Made by a program: the position numbers and the translations under genes. Shown in pieces: positions 1 through 7,204 of a stretch of 58,127 nt of DNA. Origin of the DNA: CAZWBR01 sp964404205 (lineage in GTDB: Bacteria; Bacteroidota; Bacteroidia; Bacteroidales; Prolixibacteraceae). Each line of letters begins with the position of its first letter. The first letter of the stretch is position 1. Location of the stretch: the NCBI GenBank assembly GCA_964404205.1, contig CAYOJD010000006.1, forward strand, positions 1 through 58,127, written 5' to 3'. The notes below the pieces were generated by a model. That model had not been told where the DNA came from, ran no database searches, and was given only the letters and a program-made list of their open reading frames with translations.

Positions 1-633
1 AACTGGTTCGACGGGATGGCTTACATCGGCAACAAAGCCACAAGAATGAATTTTTTCTTGGAGAGCCGCAAGCCTAAACTTCTTCATCTGGCCATGCATA
101 CCGAACTCGATACGATTGATTCGTCACTCTCTGATTTGGTTTTTTCGACAGAAGAGGGGCTGACCGATGGAGCCAAACTCTATCATTACGAAATCAGCCG
201 AATGGATATCCGGTCTCCATTGGTTGTGTTGAGCGCTTGTGATACAGGAGCCGGGGAATTGTTTAAAGGTGAGGGGGTTATCAGTTTGGCAAGGAGTTTT
301 CTTCAGGCAGGGGCATTATCGGCCGTTCAGACCCTTTGGCCGGTCGACGACGCTGCTTCGTTGAAGATTATGTCGCAATTTTACCGTGAACTGTCGGAGG
401 GCGAAAGAAAAGATATGGCCTTAAAAAAAGCCAAACTCTATTATCTCGACAATAGTACCCCATCATTTTGTCATCCCTATTACTGGGCATCTTATCAACT
501 GATAGGCGACCGTTTGGCCTTGGTTGTTCCCTATTACAAGCGCCCGGTTACGTGGCTCGTTGCCGGTGCGTTGCTGGTAGGCCTAATTCTGGGATGGGCT
601 TTTCTACGTTATAGGTTCCGCAGGATGGTGTGA
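1..633 (+). CDS. CHAT-domain protein, C-terminal part (5' end outside window)
   Basis: The frame is open from base 1, so the true start lies upstream. The visible 210 residues are a CHAT (caspase-like) peptidase domain. The two catalytic positions are intact: His in LHLAMHTE (codon 97-99) and Cys in LSACDTG (codon 238-240). Other family marks are GEGVISLARSF, a QTLWPV strand and the closing YYWASYQLIGD. A single hydrophobic segment (about 570-615) and a basic tail RYRFRR follow, so the C-terminus should be cytoplasmic and the CHAT domain periplasmic. Family members in Bacteroidota usually carry N-terminal TPRs, which would lie outside this window. The last 25 bases overlap the convergent TPR gene. 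Substrate unknown; cleavage of the neighbouring membrane TPR protein is an inference only. Confidence 0.85.
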   Translation, partial: NWFDGMAYIGNKATRMNFFLESRKPKLLHLAMHTELDTIDSSLSDLVFSTEEGLTDGAKLYHYEISRMDIRSPLVVLSACDTGAGELFKGEGVISLARSFLQAGALSAVQTLWPVDDAASLKIMSQFYRELSEGERKDMALKKAKLYYLDNSTPSFCHPYYWASYQLIGDRLALVVPYYKRPVTWLVAGALLVGLILGWAFLRYRFRRMV

Positions 634-1595
634 GCCTTCTTCACATAAACTTTCTGGGCAATTAAATCTTCCATCAGGATTTTGGTTTTCAGATGGTCGC
701 CGGTTTTGAGATAGCATAGCCCGAGGTACCATTTGGCTTCGAGATTGTATTGTTCGGAAGTGTTTAGCAGGAGGTTAAACTGCTCTATAGCGCCATTGTA
801 ATCGCTGTTGGCCATTTTGGTAAGGGCTGCGAAAAGCATTAGCTCGGGGTGTTCGCTATTTTCGTGGAGTGTTTTGCCAAATGCTTCGGCGGCGGCCTGA
901 TAATTGCCGGCCTGATAGCTTTCAATCCCCTCTTTTATCGTTTTGGGAGCAGCAGTTGCAGCACTCCGTTGTACAAACGATACATTGCTCAGTGGCTCGT
1001 AGCTCATGGCATAGAGTTCGCTGTCGGAGTAGTGGGGGTTGAATGTTCCAAGCAGCAGGGCCAGCAGCAGCAACAATGTAGAACCTAATCCGATAACCCA
1101 TGTTGTTTTTCTGCGTGAATGCCATGCCGATGGGGCATTGTATTGCACGGGTTTGAACGACTGAACATAGCTTACCACCTGATAGGCGTCGACGGTTTGC
1201 TGCCGTTTTCTGCGCTGGGTGCTCCAGTCGGTGGTCCATTTATCGATTTCGTTGTTCACGCCACTGATGGCAAGCTCAATCTCTGCTTCTTCGAGTTTCG
1301 AACTGAGCATCTCTTCAATTGTCATTTTGTTCCGGTTGCTCCCTCTCTCGTTCAGCTTATCGAGAAAATAGTTGATGTCGTTTTTCGACTGTGCTTCGGC
1401 GAGTTCGAGGAGGGGATCGTTTTCGGCATCTTCAAATTTAAGACGGGCACGCATGTAACGATCCATTTTAAGCTGCAAATTGTATTCGACTTGCAACTGT
1501 TTGTTGAACTTCAACTCCATTTCGAAATGTTCTTTTTCGGCAGGGGTAAGTTCGCCCAACAAATATTTGATGATGACATTGGTATAATTGGTCAT
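609..1595 (-). CDS. Membrane TPR protein, probable anti-sigma-like partner
   Basis: The protein has 328 residues. Residues 1-160 are charged and helical, opening with YLLGELTPAEKEHFE, the kind of start seen in Bacteroidota anti-sigma proteins that lack a zinc motif. One membrane helix (about 164-185) follows the basic stretch HSRRK, giving an N-in topology. Residues 218-318 hold about three TPR units and should be periplasmic. The gene lies 19 bases downstream of the ECF sigma factor gene on the same strand, so co-transcription is likely. It overlaps the convergent CHAT gene by 25 bases. The anti-sigma role is inferred from position and topology; a general TPR scaffold is the alternative. Confidence 0.75.
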   Translation of the reverse strand: MTNYTNVIIKYLLGELTPAEKEHFEMELKFNKQLQVEYNLQLKMDRYMRARLKFEDAENDPLLELAEAQSKNDINYFLDKLNERGSNRNKMTIEEMLSSKLEEAEIELAISGVNNEIDKWTTDWSTQRRKRQQTVDAYQVVSYVQSFKPVQYNAPSAWHSRRKTTWVIGLGSTLLLLLALLLGTFNPHYSDSELYAMSYEPLSNVSFVQRSAATAAPKTIKEGIESYQAGNYQAAAEAFGKTLHENSEHPELMLFAALTKMANSDYNGAIEQFNLLLNTSEQYNLEAKWYLGLCYLKTGDHLKTKILMEDLIAQKVYVKKAHTILRNL

Positions 1596-1614
1596 TTCCA
1601 GTTTTGTTTAAAGG

Positions 1615-2202
1615 TTACCTGATATTCAGATTGACTTCAAGTTCCTTGAAGTCGGGATGTACCATTATCCTTCTTTTCAGCTCTTTCATGCACTCGCTTT
1701 TGCGCTTGCGCAGATAGCCATAGCTAAATTCCATTGCCGATGCTATTTTCTCGGGTGGAATTTCTGTCCAGTACATTCTTAAAATAGTCTGACACTGTTC
1801 CTCCATTCCCTGAAAGCTCTTCATAAAGATTTTTTCGTAAAATTCACTATCGAATTGTTCCGGTGTTTCGTTATCGGTAAGGTTGTCCTGGATATGTTTC
1901 TGATAGTTTTGCGCGGCCCTGCGTTTTTCCATTGTCATGGTCCATATATTCTTGCAAATGGCATAGAGGTAGGTCGACAAAGAGCTGCCCAATACGAAGT
2001 TCGTTGTGCGTATCTTTTCAATTAAAATAAAAAGCGCGTCCTGAAACAGATCTTTGGCATCCTCTTCGTTACCGCCATTACGGATAGTATAATAAGTGAT
2101 AGCAGGTAACATTTCGTCAACCAAATATTTAAAAGCATTGCTGTCGCCGCTTTTTATCTTATCGACAATTTCATTGTCAGAGTAATGATGTCCCATATTC
2201 AT
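1615..2202 (-). CDS. ECF-type RNA polymerase sigma factor
   Basis: The protein has 195 residues, normal for an ECF sigma factor. Region 2 is visible as AFKYLVDEMLPAI and DAKDLFQDALFILIEKI, followed by STYLYAICKNIWT. Region 4 is QTILRMYWTEIPPEKIASAM with the recognition helix YGYLRKRKSECMKEL. A second in-frame ATG lies two codons inside (2196). It heads a two-gene unit with the membrane TPR gene. A TATATTTG box (2214-2221, minus strand) sits about 11 bases upstream of the start. Which promoters it drives cannot be read from the sequence; autoregulation would be usual for the class. Confidence 0.9.
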   Translation of the reverse strand: MNMGHHYSDNEIVDKIKSGDSNAFKYLVDEMLPAITYYTIRNGGNEEDAKDLFQDALFILIEKIRTTNFVLGSSLSTYLYAICKNIWTMTMEKRRAAQNYQKHIQDNLTDNETPEQFDSEFYEKIFMKSFQGMEEQCQTILRMYWTEIPPEKIASAMEFSYGYLRKRKSECMKELKRRIMVHPDFKELEVNLNIR

Positions 2203-2213
2203 AGCTGTTATTA

Positions 2214-2221
2214 CAAATATA
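2214..2221 (-). promoter_or_regulatory. Candidate -7 box of sigma factor gene
   Basis: Reading the minus strand gives TATATTTG, an exact match to the Bacteroidota TAnnTTTG element, 11 bases before the ECF sigma start. No well-placed TTTG -33 element is seen. Confidence 0.4.
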
Positions 2222-2371
2222 GGGAATCCCGATCAAAAAAACACGCTGCTTCAACGATTTGAAACAAATTTGAATAACCTTTATCCCAGCTTCCCCAAAA
2301 AAAGGAAGATGTATCAGCCTATAATTTTCAATGAACTTTTAATCATAAGAAAAACCTCAGTCTTCTTATTT

Positions 2372-2399
2372 CATATTCCTATCTATTAATAGGAATGTG
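2372..2399. repeat. Inverted repeat in sigma/EamA intergenic region
   Basis: CATATTCCTAT (2372-2382) and ATAGGAATGTG (2389-2399) pair over 11 positions with one G-T wobble and a 6-base loop. No T-tract follows on either side, so a regulator-binding site or RNA hairpin is as likely as a terminator. Confidence 0.45.
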
Positions 2400-2677
2400 T
2401 ATGAATTTGTTACCATTTTTTTTCATCTTTTTTTAGTGAAATGGAAAAAAATAATATTGACGGCTGAAAAAAATGTTGTCCGACAAGGGGAAATCTTGCC
2501 CAAACGATGCGGTTTATCTCTCTGTTTTGTTTTTAATATGTTGATTATTAGTTTTAAAGAAGCCGATAAGCCTGTTTTGATTTATTTTGAAACGATTTTT
2601 CTGTCAATCGGGAATAAAATTGGCCCAATTGCCCCTTGCTTGATTCCAGTCCGATATTTTGTCTATTTTAGTCCGCT

Positions 2678-3598
2678 ATGAAATCTTCCATTCTAAAAGG
2701 GTACTGGCTTACCATATTGTCGACACTCGCCTTTAGCAATGTTTACGTTTTCAGTAAAGCAGCATTGAACGAGGTGAGCCTTCCGCTTTTTCTCTTTGTT
2801 GCTTTTAGTGTAGGTTTTGGGGTCAATCTGGTGTTGTTTTTTATTTCGGGAAAGAATCGTCCCGATTATCGTTCGGTAAGGGGCATCTGGTGGGTTTTTC
2901 CGCTGCTCGGCTTGCTCGAATCGTTTACAGTATCGACCTTTTATGCTTCGGTAAACGCTATCACCGAGCCCTCTGTGACCGGATTTCTCGGTAACCTTTT
3001 TCCGCTTTTTACCACTATTCTTGGCTTTCTTTTCCTGAAAGAACGTTTCACCTTGATTGAGAGCGGCGGGGTTTTGCTGGTTTTTGCTGGTGCTGTCGTT
3101 ACCGGTTATTCGGGCAATTTGTCGCTCAGCAGCTTTTTTATTCCGGGCGCCGGGCTGGTTGTGCTCAATTGTTTGGGGGCAGCTACTGCCACAGTGATTG
3201 TAAGGGCAAAAGTGGATCGAATACCGCCCGCGACACTTTCGCTCAATCGTACCTTTTGGCTGTTACTCTTTTCGTCTGTCTGGTTCTTTTCTACCGGTGA
3301 GGCTTTGACATTATCGGGGAGAGCCTTGATGAATATCTCAGCAGCGGCAATTCTCGACCCGGTACTGGCTATTTTGCTGGCATATAAGGCCTATCAATAT
3401 ATAGAGGCTTCGCGGGGAACCATCATTCAGTCGCTAAAAGGATTGATTATTATTCCTTTTGCCTATATCTGTTTTGGTACATTGCCTTTTGGTTATCAGA
3501 TTGTTGGCGGGATAATTGCCACGGCCGGGGTAATGATCATGGCTTTTGGTCAGCAGTTATGGGGTGAGGGGCAAAAAGGAAAACACACCGGAAAGTAA
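2678..3598 (+). CDS. EamA/DMT-family transporter
   Basis: The protein has 306 residues and about ten hydrophobic helices in two repeats of five, the layout of the drug/metabolite transporter superfamily (EamA). Typical marks are FSNVYVFSKAAL in helix 1 and the segment FLGNLFPLFTTILGFLFLKE at the end of the first half, with the matching ILDPVLAILLAYKAYQYIEA in the second. It acts in the inner membrane as a small-metabolite exporter or importer. The substrate cannot be deduced, and neighbours are unrelated. It stands alone on this strand. Confidence 0.85.
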   Translation: MKSSILKGYWLTILSTLAFSNVYVFSKAALNEVSLPLFLFVAFSVGFGVNLVLFFISGKNRPDYRSVRGIWWVFPLLGLLESFTVSTFYASVNAITEPSVTGFLGNLFPLFTTILGFLFLKERFTLIESGGVLLVFAGAVVTGYSGNLSLSSFFIPGAGLVVLNCLGAATATVIVRAKVDRIPPATLSLNRTFWLLLFSSVWFFSTGEALTLSGRALMNISAAAILDPVLAILLAYKAYQYIEASRGTIIQSLKGLIIIPFAYICFGTLPFGYQIVGGIIATAGVMIMAFGQQLWGEGQKGKHTGK

Positions 3599-3649
3599 CG
3601 GAGTAGCGCATCATTTTGCGATGTGTTTATCAGGCTTTAGTTGCGAAGC

Positions 3650-4990
3650 TTACAGCTTCATTTTCCGGCAAAAATCAGCAATAACCGAATCGAGTTTGGG
3701 TGCCCCTATCTCTTCCAAATCATACGATACCCGTGTTGATGGTTTATTGATATTGATAATTCGCCCCAAATCGATAGGGGTTCCTATAATTACCGTATCG
3801 CAGTCGCTCTGGTTGATGGTGGCTTCCAGATCGTTGATCTGCTGTTTCCCGTAACCCATAGCCGGGAGAATGGTCCCTATTTCGGGATAGATTTTGAATG
3901 TTTCAGCCAGTTTGCCGGTGAGCCATGGCCTGGGGTCGACAATTTCTTTTGCTCCGAATTTTTGTGCGGCTATGGTCCCTGCCCCGATTTTCATTTCACC
4001 GTGGGTGAGGGTTGGCCCGTCTTCGACAACCAATACCCTTTTCCCGCGGATTAAGGTGGGTTGGGTAACCGCAACCGGCGAGGCGGCCTCAATTAAAATG
4101 GCTTCGGGATTTAGCCTGCTGATGTTCTTTCTGACGGTTTCGATATCGGAGGGAAGGGCACTGTCGATTTTATTGATGATAACCACATCGGCCATTCGGA
4201 TATTGACTTCGCCCGGATAGTAACTGATTTCGGCATTGGGTCGCATGGGGTCGGCAACGGCTATGGCAAGGTCGGGTCTAAAGAAGGGAAAGTCGTTGTT
4301 GCCGCCATCCCAGACAATGACATCGCAACCATCAGGGTCGTTTTCAGCAGCCCGCAGGATGGCTTGATAATCGACTCCGGCATAAATCACATTTCCCCTT
4401 ACGATATGGGGTTCATATTCCTCCATCTCTTCGATGGTGCATTGGTGTCTGGACAAATCATCGATGGTGGCAAACCGCTGTACTTTTTGCAGTGCCAGAT
4501 CGCCGTAAGGCATCGGGTGGCGTACGGCGATTACTTTTAACCCCTGCTTTAGCAACAGTTCAATCACTTTTCGTGAGGTCTGGCTTTTACCGGCCCCGGT
4601 TCTGACAGCACAGACCGATATAATGGGTTTGGTGCTTTTCAACATGGTTTCGGCTGGCGAAGGAAGTGTAAATGCAGCCCCGGCACTGTTTACCTCGGCG
4701 CCAATATTCATCAGTTTTTGGTAGGAGATGTCGCTGTACGAAAAGATACATTCGCCGGCAAGGGTTGTTTTTATCAGTTGGGCCAGTCCATTTTGCGAAA
4801 CAATGGGAATCCCGTCAGGGTACAAATCGGGGCCGGCCAGCGATGCCGGATATTTTCGTCCATCGATATCGGGAATCTGGTAGGCGGTAAATGCCACAAC
4901 TTTGTATGCCCGGTTATGGCGGAAAAGCATATTGAAATTGTGAAAATCGCGCCCTGCGGCACCAATGATGATTACTTTTCTCGGTTCCAT
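3650..4990 (-). CDS. Cyclic 2,3-diphosphoglycerate synthetase-like P-loop protein
   Basis: The protein has 446 residues. It begins with a Rossmann-like strand (IIIGAAGRDFHNFN, residues 7-20). A P-loop AVRTGAGKSQTSR lies at 128-140, and VIWDGGNNDFPF, VADPMRP and a guanine-specificity-like VIINKID follow. This domain order matches the family named for the archaeal cyclic 2,3-diphosphoglycerate synthetase, which closes 2,3-diphosphoglycerate using ATP; bacterial members are often labelled predicted GTPases. The biochemical role in Bacteroidota is not established, so the name is by family only. Start ATG at 4990; a TAAATTTG box lies at 5028-5035. It is divergent from the ACP phosphodiesterase-like gene and has no operon partner. 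Confidence 0.75.
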   Translation of the reverse strand: MEPRKVIIIGAAGRDFHNFNMLFRHNRAYKVVAFTAYQIPDIDGRKYPASLAGPDLYPDGIPIVSQNGLAQLIKTTLAGECIFSYSDISYQKLMNIGAEVNSAGAAFTLPSPAETMLKSTKPIISVCAVRTGAGKSQTSRKVIELLLKQGLKVIAVRHPMPYGDLALQKVQRFATIDDLSRHQCTIEEMEEYEPHIVRGNVIYAGVDYQAILRAAENDPDGCDVIVWDGGNNDFPFFRPDLAIAVADPMRPNAEISYYPGEVNIRMADVVIINKIDSALPSDIETVRKNISRLNPEAILIEAASPVAVTQPTLIRGKRVLVVEDGPTLTHGEMKIGAGTIAAQKFGAKEIVDPRPWLTGKLAETFKIYPEIGTILPAMGYGKQQINDLEATINQSDCDTVIIGTPIDLGRIININKPSTRVSYDLEEIGAPKLDSVIADFCRKMKL

Positions 4991-5027
4991 GACTTGCAGA
5001 ATTTAGTTGGTTATCAGCGAAAATTTA

Positions 5028-5035
5028 CAAATTTA
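5028..5035 (-). promoter_or_regulatory. Candidate -7 box of cDPG-synthetase-like gene
   Basis: The minus strand reads TAAATTTG, an exact TAnnTTTG match, 37 bases upstream of the start at 4990. No clear -33 TTTG is seen. Confidence 0.4.
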
Positions 5036-5079
5036 TTTTTTCATTTTTGCTGACTTATCACCATTACTTGCGTAAACAA

Positions 5080-5110
5080 TTTGAGGCTGTTTTCAATTCA
5101 TCTATTTTTG
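5080..5110 (+). promoter_or_regulatory. Bacteroidota-type promoter of acpH, close to a leaderless start
   Basis: TTTG (5080-5083), a 19-base spacer, then TATTTTTG (5103-5110) fit both elements of the Bacteroidota primary-sigma promoter. The -7 box ends only five bases before the ATG at 5116, so the transcript would begin at or next to the start codon. Confidence 0.5.
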
Positions 5111-5115
5111 AAACC

Positions 5116-5733
5116 ATGAATTATTTGGCGCATATCTATCTTTCGGGCGATTCGGATGGAATCAAAATTGGCAATTTTATCGGCGACTATGTGAAGGGAA
5201 AGCAGTTTCTCGGTTACCGCGAAGATATTCAGCAAGGCATTCTGTTGCATCGCCTGATTGACCATTTTACCGACCACCATCCGTTGGTGAAGGAGTGTAA
5301 CCGGTTGCTCCGGCCAGGATACGGGAAATACGCCGGCGTAGTGACCGACATTTTTTTTGACCACTTTCTGGCTTCGGCATGGAGCCACTACAGCGCTGTT
5401 CCGCTGAAACAGTATTCGAAGAACTTTTATGCGTTGTTGCTGCAAAATTTTATGGTTCTGCCCACGCGCGTCAAGCTCTTCATCCCGTTTATGATTCAGC
5501 ACAAGCGGCTCACTTCGTATGCCGATTTAAGTGGGATTGAACAGTCGCTGAGGATAATGGGCAACCGCACATCGTTGCCCGAAGAGAGTGAATATGCCCT
5601 GGCCTTGCTTCGGAAAGAATACCAGCTATTTGCCGCTATTTTCTCTGCCTTCTTTCCTGAATTAATCACCTATGTCGAAAATGAAGGTGGTTATCCCATC
5701 GCCCGTCCGGGGCTGAATCATTGGGCGCATTAA
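5116..5733 (+). CDS. acpH: Acyl carrier protein phosphodiesterase family protein
   Basis: From the ATG at 5116 the protein has 205 residues and begins MNYLAHIYLS, the signature N-terminus of the AcpH family. The conserved HD-like features are visible: GNFIGDYVKG, LHRLIDHFTDHHPLV and VVTDIFFDHFLA, which supply metal-binding His and Asp. The E. coli member removes phosphopantetheine from acyl carrier protein; many homologues are untested. An in-frame TTG at 5047 would add 23 residues unlike the family, and the promoter placement also argues for 5116. Convergent with rodA, 46 bases apart. Confidence 0.8.
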   Translation: MNYLAHIYLSGDSDGIKIGNFIGDYVKGKQFLGYREDIQQGILLHRLIDHFTDHHPLVKECNRLLRPGYGKYAGVVTDIFFDHFLASAWSHYSAVPLKQYSKNFYALLLQNFMVLPTRVKLFIPFMIQHKRLTSYADLSGIEQSLRIMGNRTSLPEESEYALALLRKEYQLFAAIFSAFFPELITYVENEGGYPIARPGLNHWAH

Positions 5734-5774
5734 CGGCGTATCCGGATAGAGCAAGCGAATTGCCTGGATAGCCG
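5734..5774. terminator. Possible shared hairpin between convergent acpH and rodA
   Basis: CGGCGTATCC (5734-5743) and GGATAGCCG (5766-5774) pair over nine bases with one bulged G. There is no clear T-tract on either strand. It fills the short gap between two convergent genes, so a two-way terminator is plausible but weak. Confidence 0.3.
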
Positions 5775-5779
5775 TTGGA

Positions 5780-7204
5780 TTATCGCAGGTTTTCGCCTCG
5801 GCTGGCATCGAGCCTCAGGAAAATGAAAAGCAAAATGGTGAAAGCCCACAGCGAGGAACCACCATAGCTAAAGAAAGGCAACGGGATACCAATTACGGGA
5901 GCCAGTCCGATGGTCATCGATATATTGACCGCGAAGTGAAAGAAGAGAATGCCTGCCACACCATAACCATATACCCGACTAAAGCGTGAACGCTGCCTTT
6001 CGGCAAGGTTAATGATTCGGATGAAGAGAAAAACGAAGAGCCCAATGATAACGGTTGAGCCAACAAAACCCCACTCTTCGCCTACGGTACAGAAGATAAA
6101 GTCGGTACTTTGTTCGGGCACAAAATTATATTTGGTTTGTGTTCCTTTCAGGAAACCTTTGCCCAACAGCCCGCCCGAGCCGATGGCAATCTTTGACTGG
6201 TTCACATTATAACCTGCCCCAAGCGGATCGGAACTGATGCCAAGCAGTTCGTCAATTCGGGCACGTTGATGTTCTGCCAGCGTATTTTGGTAGAAATAAT
6301 TGACCGACATGGTAATTCCAACCGAGAAAAAGAAGAAGAGCAATACGAAAATAACCTGTCGGATATGGTTTTTCAAACCGTAAATAATCATTGTCACGAT
6401 AGATATGATGGTCGCAACCAACAGCATGTGGAAATTGGAGCCTCCAAGGTGAAAAATGAGGTTGGCCCCGATAGCCAATCCGAAAAGTATTCCGACGATA
6501 ATAAGCCCCCGGATAACTTCCTTGATGCTTTGACGCACTACACCAAAGGCAATTATCGATATCACCACCAGAAATAGCAATAACATGAATGGATTAAGCA
6601 CCAGAGCGAGTACAAAAAGGACGGCGGCAGCAAACCCCCAGAAGAGCACCATACCATTTAACCCTTCGCGATAGAAAACCAAAATAAAGACCGCATAAAC
6701 CAACGCCGAGCCGGTATCGTTTTGCATAATGATAACCAGGGCCGGAACGGCAATCAGAGCGCCTAAAACAAGATACGATTTGACCTGTTCCATCTTAAAA
6801 TTGAACTGGCTGATATATTTGGCAATGGCCAGATTGGTGGCAAATTTCCCCAACTCGGCAGGCTGGAGGCCAACGCCCCCAATTTCGAACCACGAACGGG
6901 CACCATTTACCTCTTTCCCGAAAAAGAGAACACCAACAAGCAGGAGCAAAATTAGGCCGTAGAAATGATAGGCAAATGCAGCATAAAATTTACTGTCGAT
7001 AAGTAATACCATGATAGCAATAAAAATACCCGCCACAATCCAGATCAATTGCTTTCCGTATCGCTGACTGATATCGAGAATGTTCTGATGTTCTTCGTCG
7101 TAGACCGCTGCGTAAATGTTAATCCACCCCAGCAATACCAGAGCCAGATAGATAAATACCGTTATCCAGTCGAGATTAAGCCATATGTTGTCCCTGTTTT
7201 TCAA
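5780..7204 (-). CDS. rodA: Rod-shape-determining glycosyltransferase RodA
   Basis: The protein has 474 residues and more than ten membrane helices; it belongs to the SEDS family that polymerises lipid II for lateral wall growth with PBP2. Landmarks are GGVGLQPAELGKF, the essential Asp context QNDTGSALVY, and near the end GIPLPFFSYGGSS. It is about 100 residues longer than E. coli RodA, mainly through an extra hydrophobic stretch (about residues 190-300), usual for Bacteroidota. The only start is TTG at 7204, since an in-frame TAG lies just upstream (7214-7216). This TTG overlaps the mrdA stop as TTGA, with GGAGG three bases before it, so translational coupling is likely. Last gene of the purH-mre operon. 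Confidence 0.93.
   Translation of the reverse strand: MKNRDNIWLNLDWITVFIYLALVLLGWINIYAAVYDEEHQNILDISQRYGKQLIWIVAGIFIAIMVLLIDSKFYAAFAYHFYGLILLLLVGVLFFGKEVNGARSWFEIGGVGLQPAELGKFATNLAIAKYISQFNFKMEQVKSYLVLGALIAVPALVIIMQNDTGSALVYAVFILVFYREGLNGMVLFWGFAAAVLFVLALVLNPFMLLLFLVVISIIAFGVVRQSIKEVIRGLIIVGILFGLAIGANLIFHLGGSNFHMLLVATIISIVTMIIYGLKNHIRQVIFVLLFFFFSVGITMSVNYFYQNTLAEHQRARIDELLGISSDPLGAGYNVNQSKIAIGSGGLLGKGFLKGTQTKYNFVPEQSTDFIFCTVGEEWGFVGSTVIIGLFVFLFIRIINLAERQRSRFSRVYGYGVAGILFFHFAVNISMTIGLAPVIGIPLPFFSYGGSSLWAFTILLFIFLRLDASRGENLR

Larger units (their letters stand above)
2203..2677. other. AT-rich intergenic region, no convincing gene
   Basis: This 475-base stretch separates the divergently transcribed sigma factor and EamA genes. 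It is strongly AT-rich. A 94-codon open frame at 2397-2681 has low-complexity, Phe/Ile-rich content, no recognisable domain and overlaps the EamA start, so it is not called. The only clear structure is the inverted repeat at 2372-2399. Promoters for both flanking genes should lie here. Confidence 0.6.

Noticed and set aside
1119..1622. 167-codon frame antisense to the TPR gene
   Set aside because: Lies wholly opposite a well-supported gene and has the Phe/Val-rich look of a shadow frame.
2397..2681. 94-codon frame before the EamA gene
   Set aside because: AT-rich, low-complexity translation without domain, overlapping the real EamA start.
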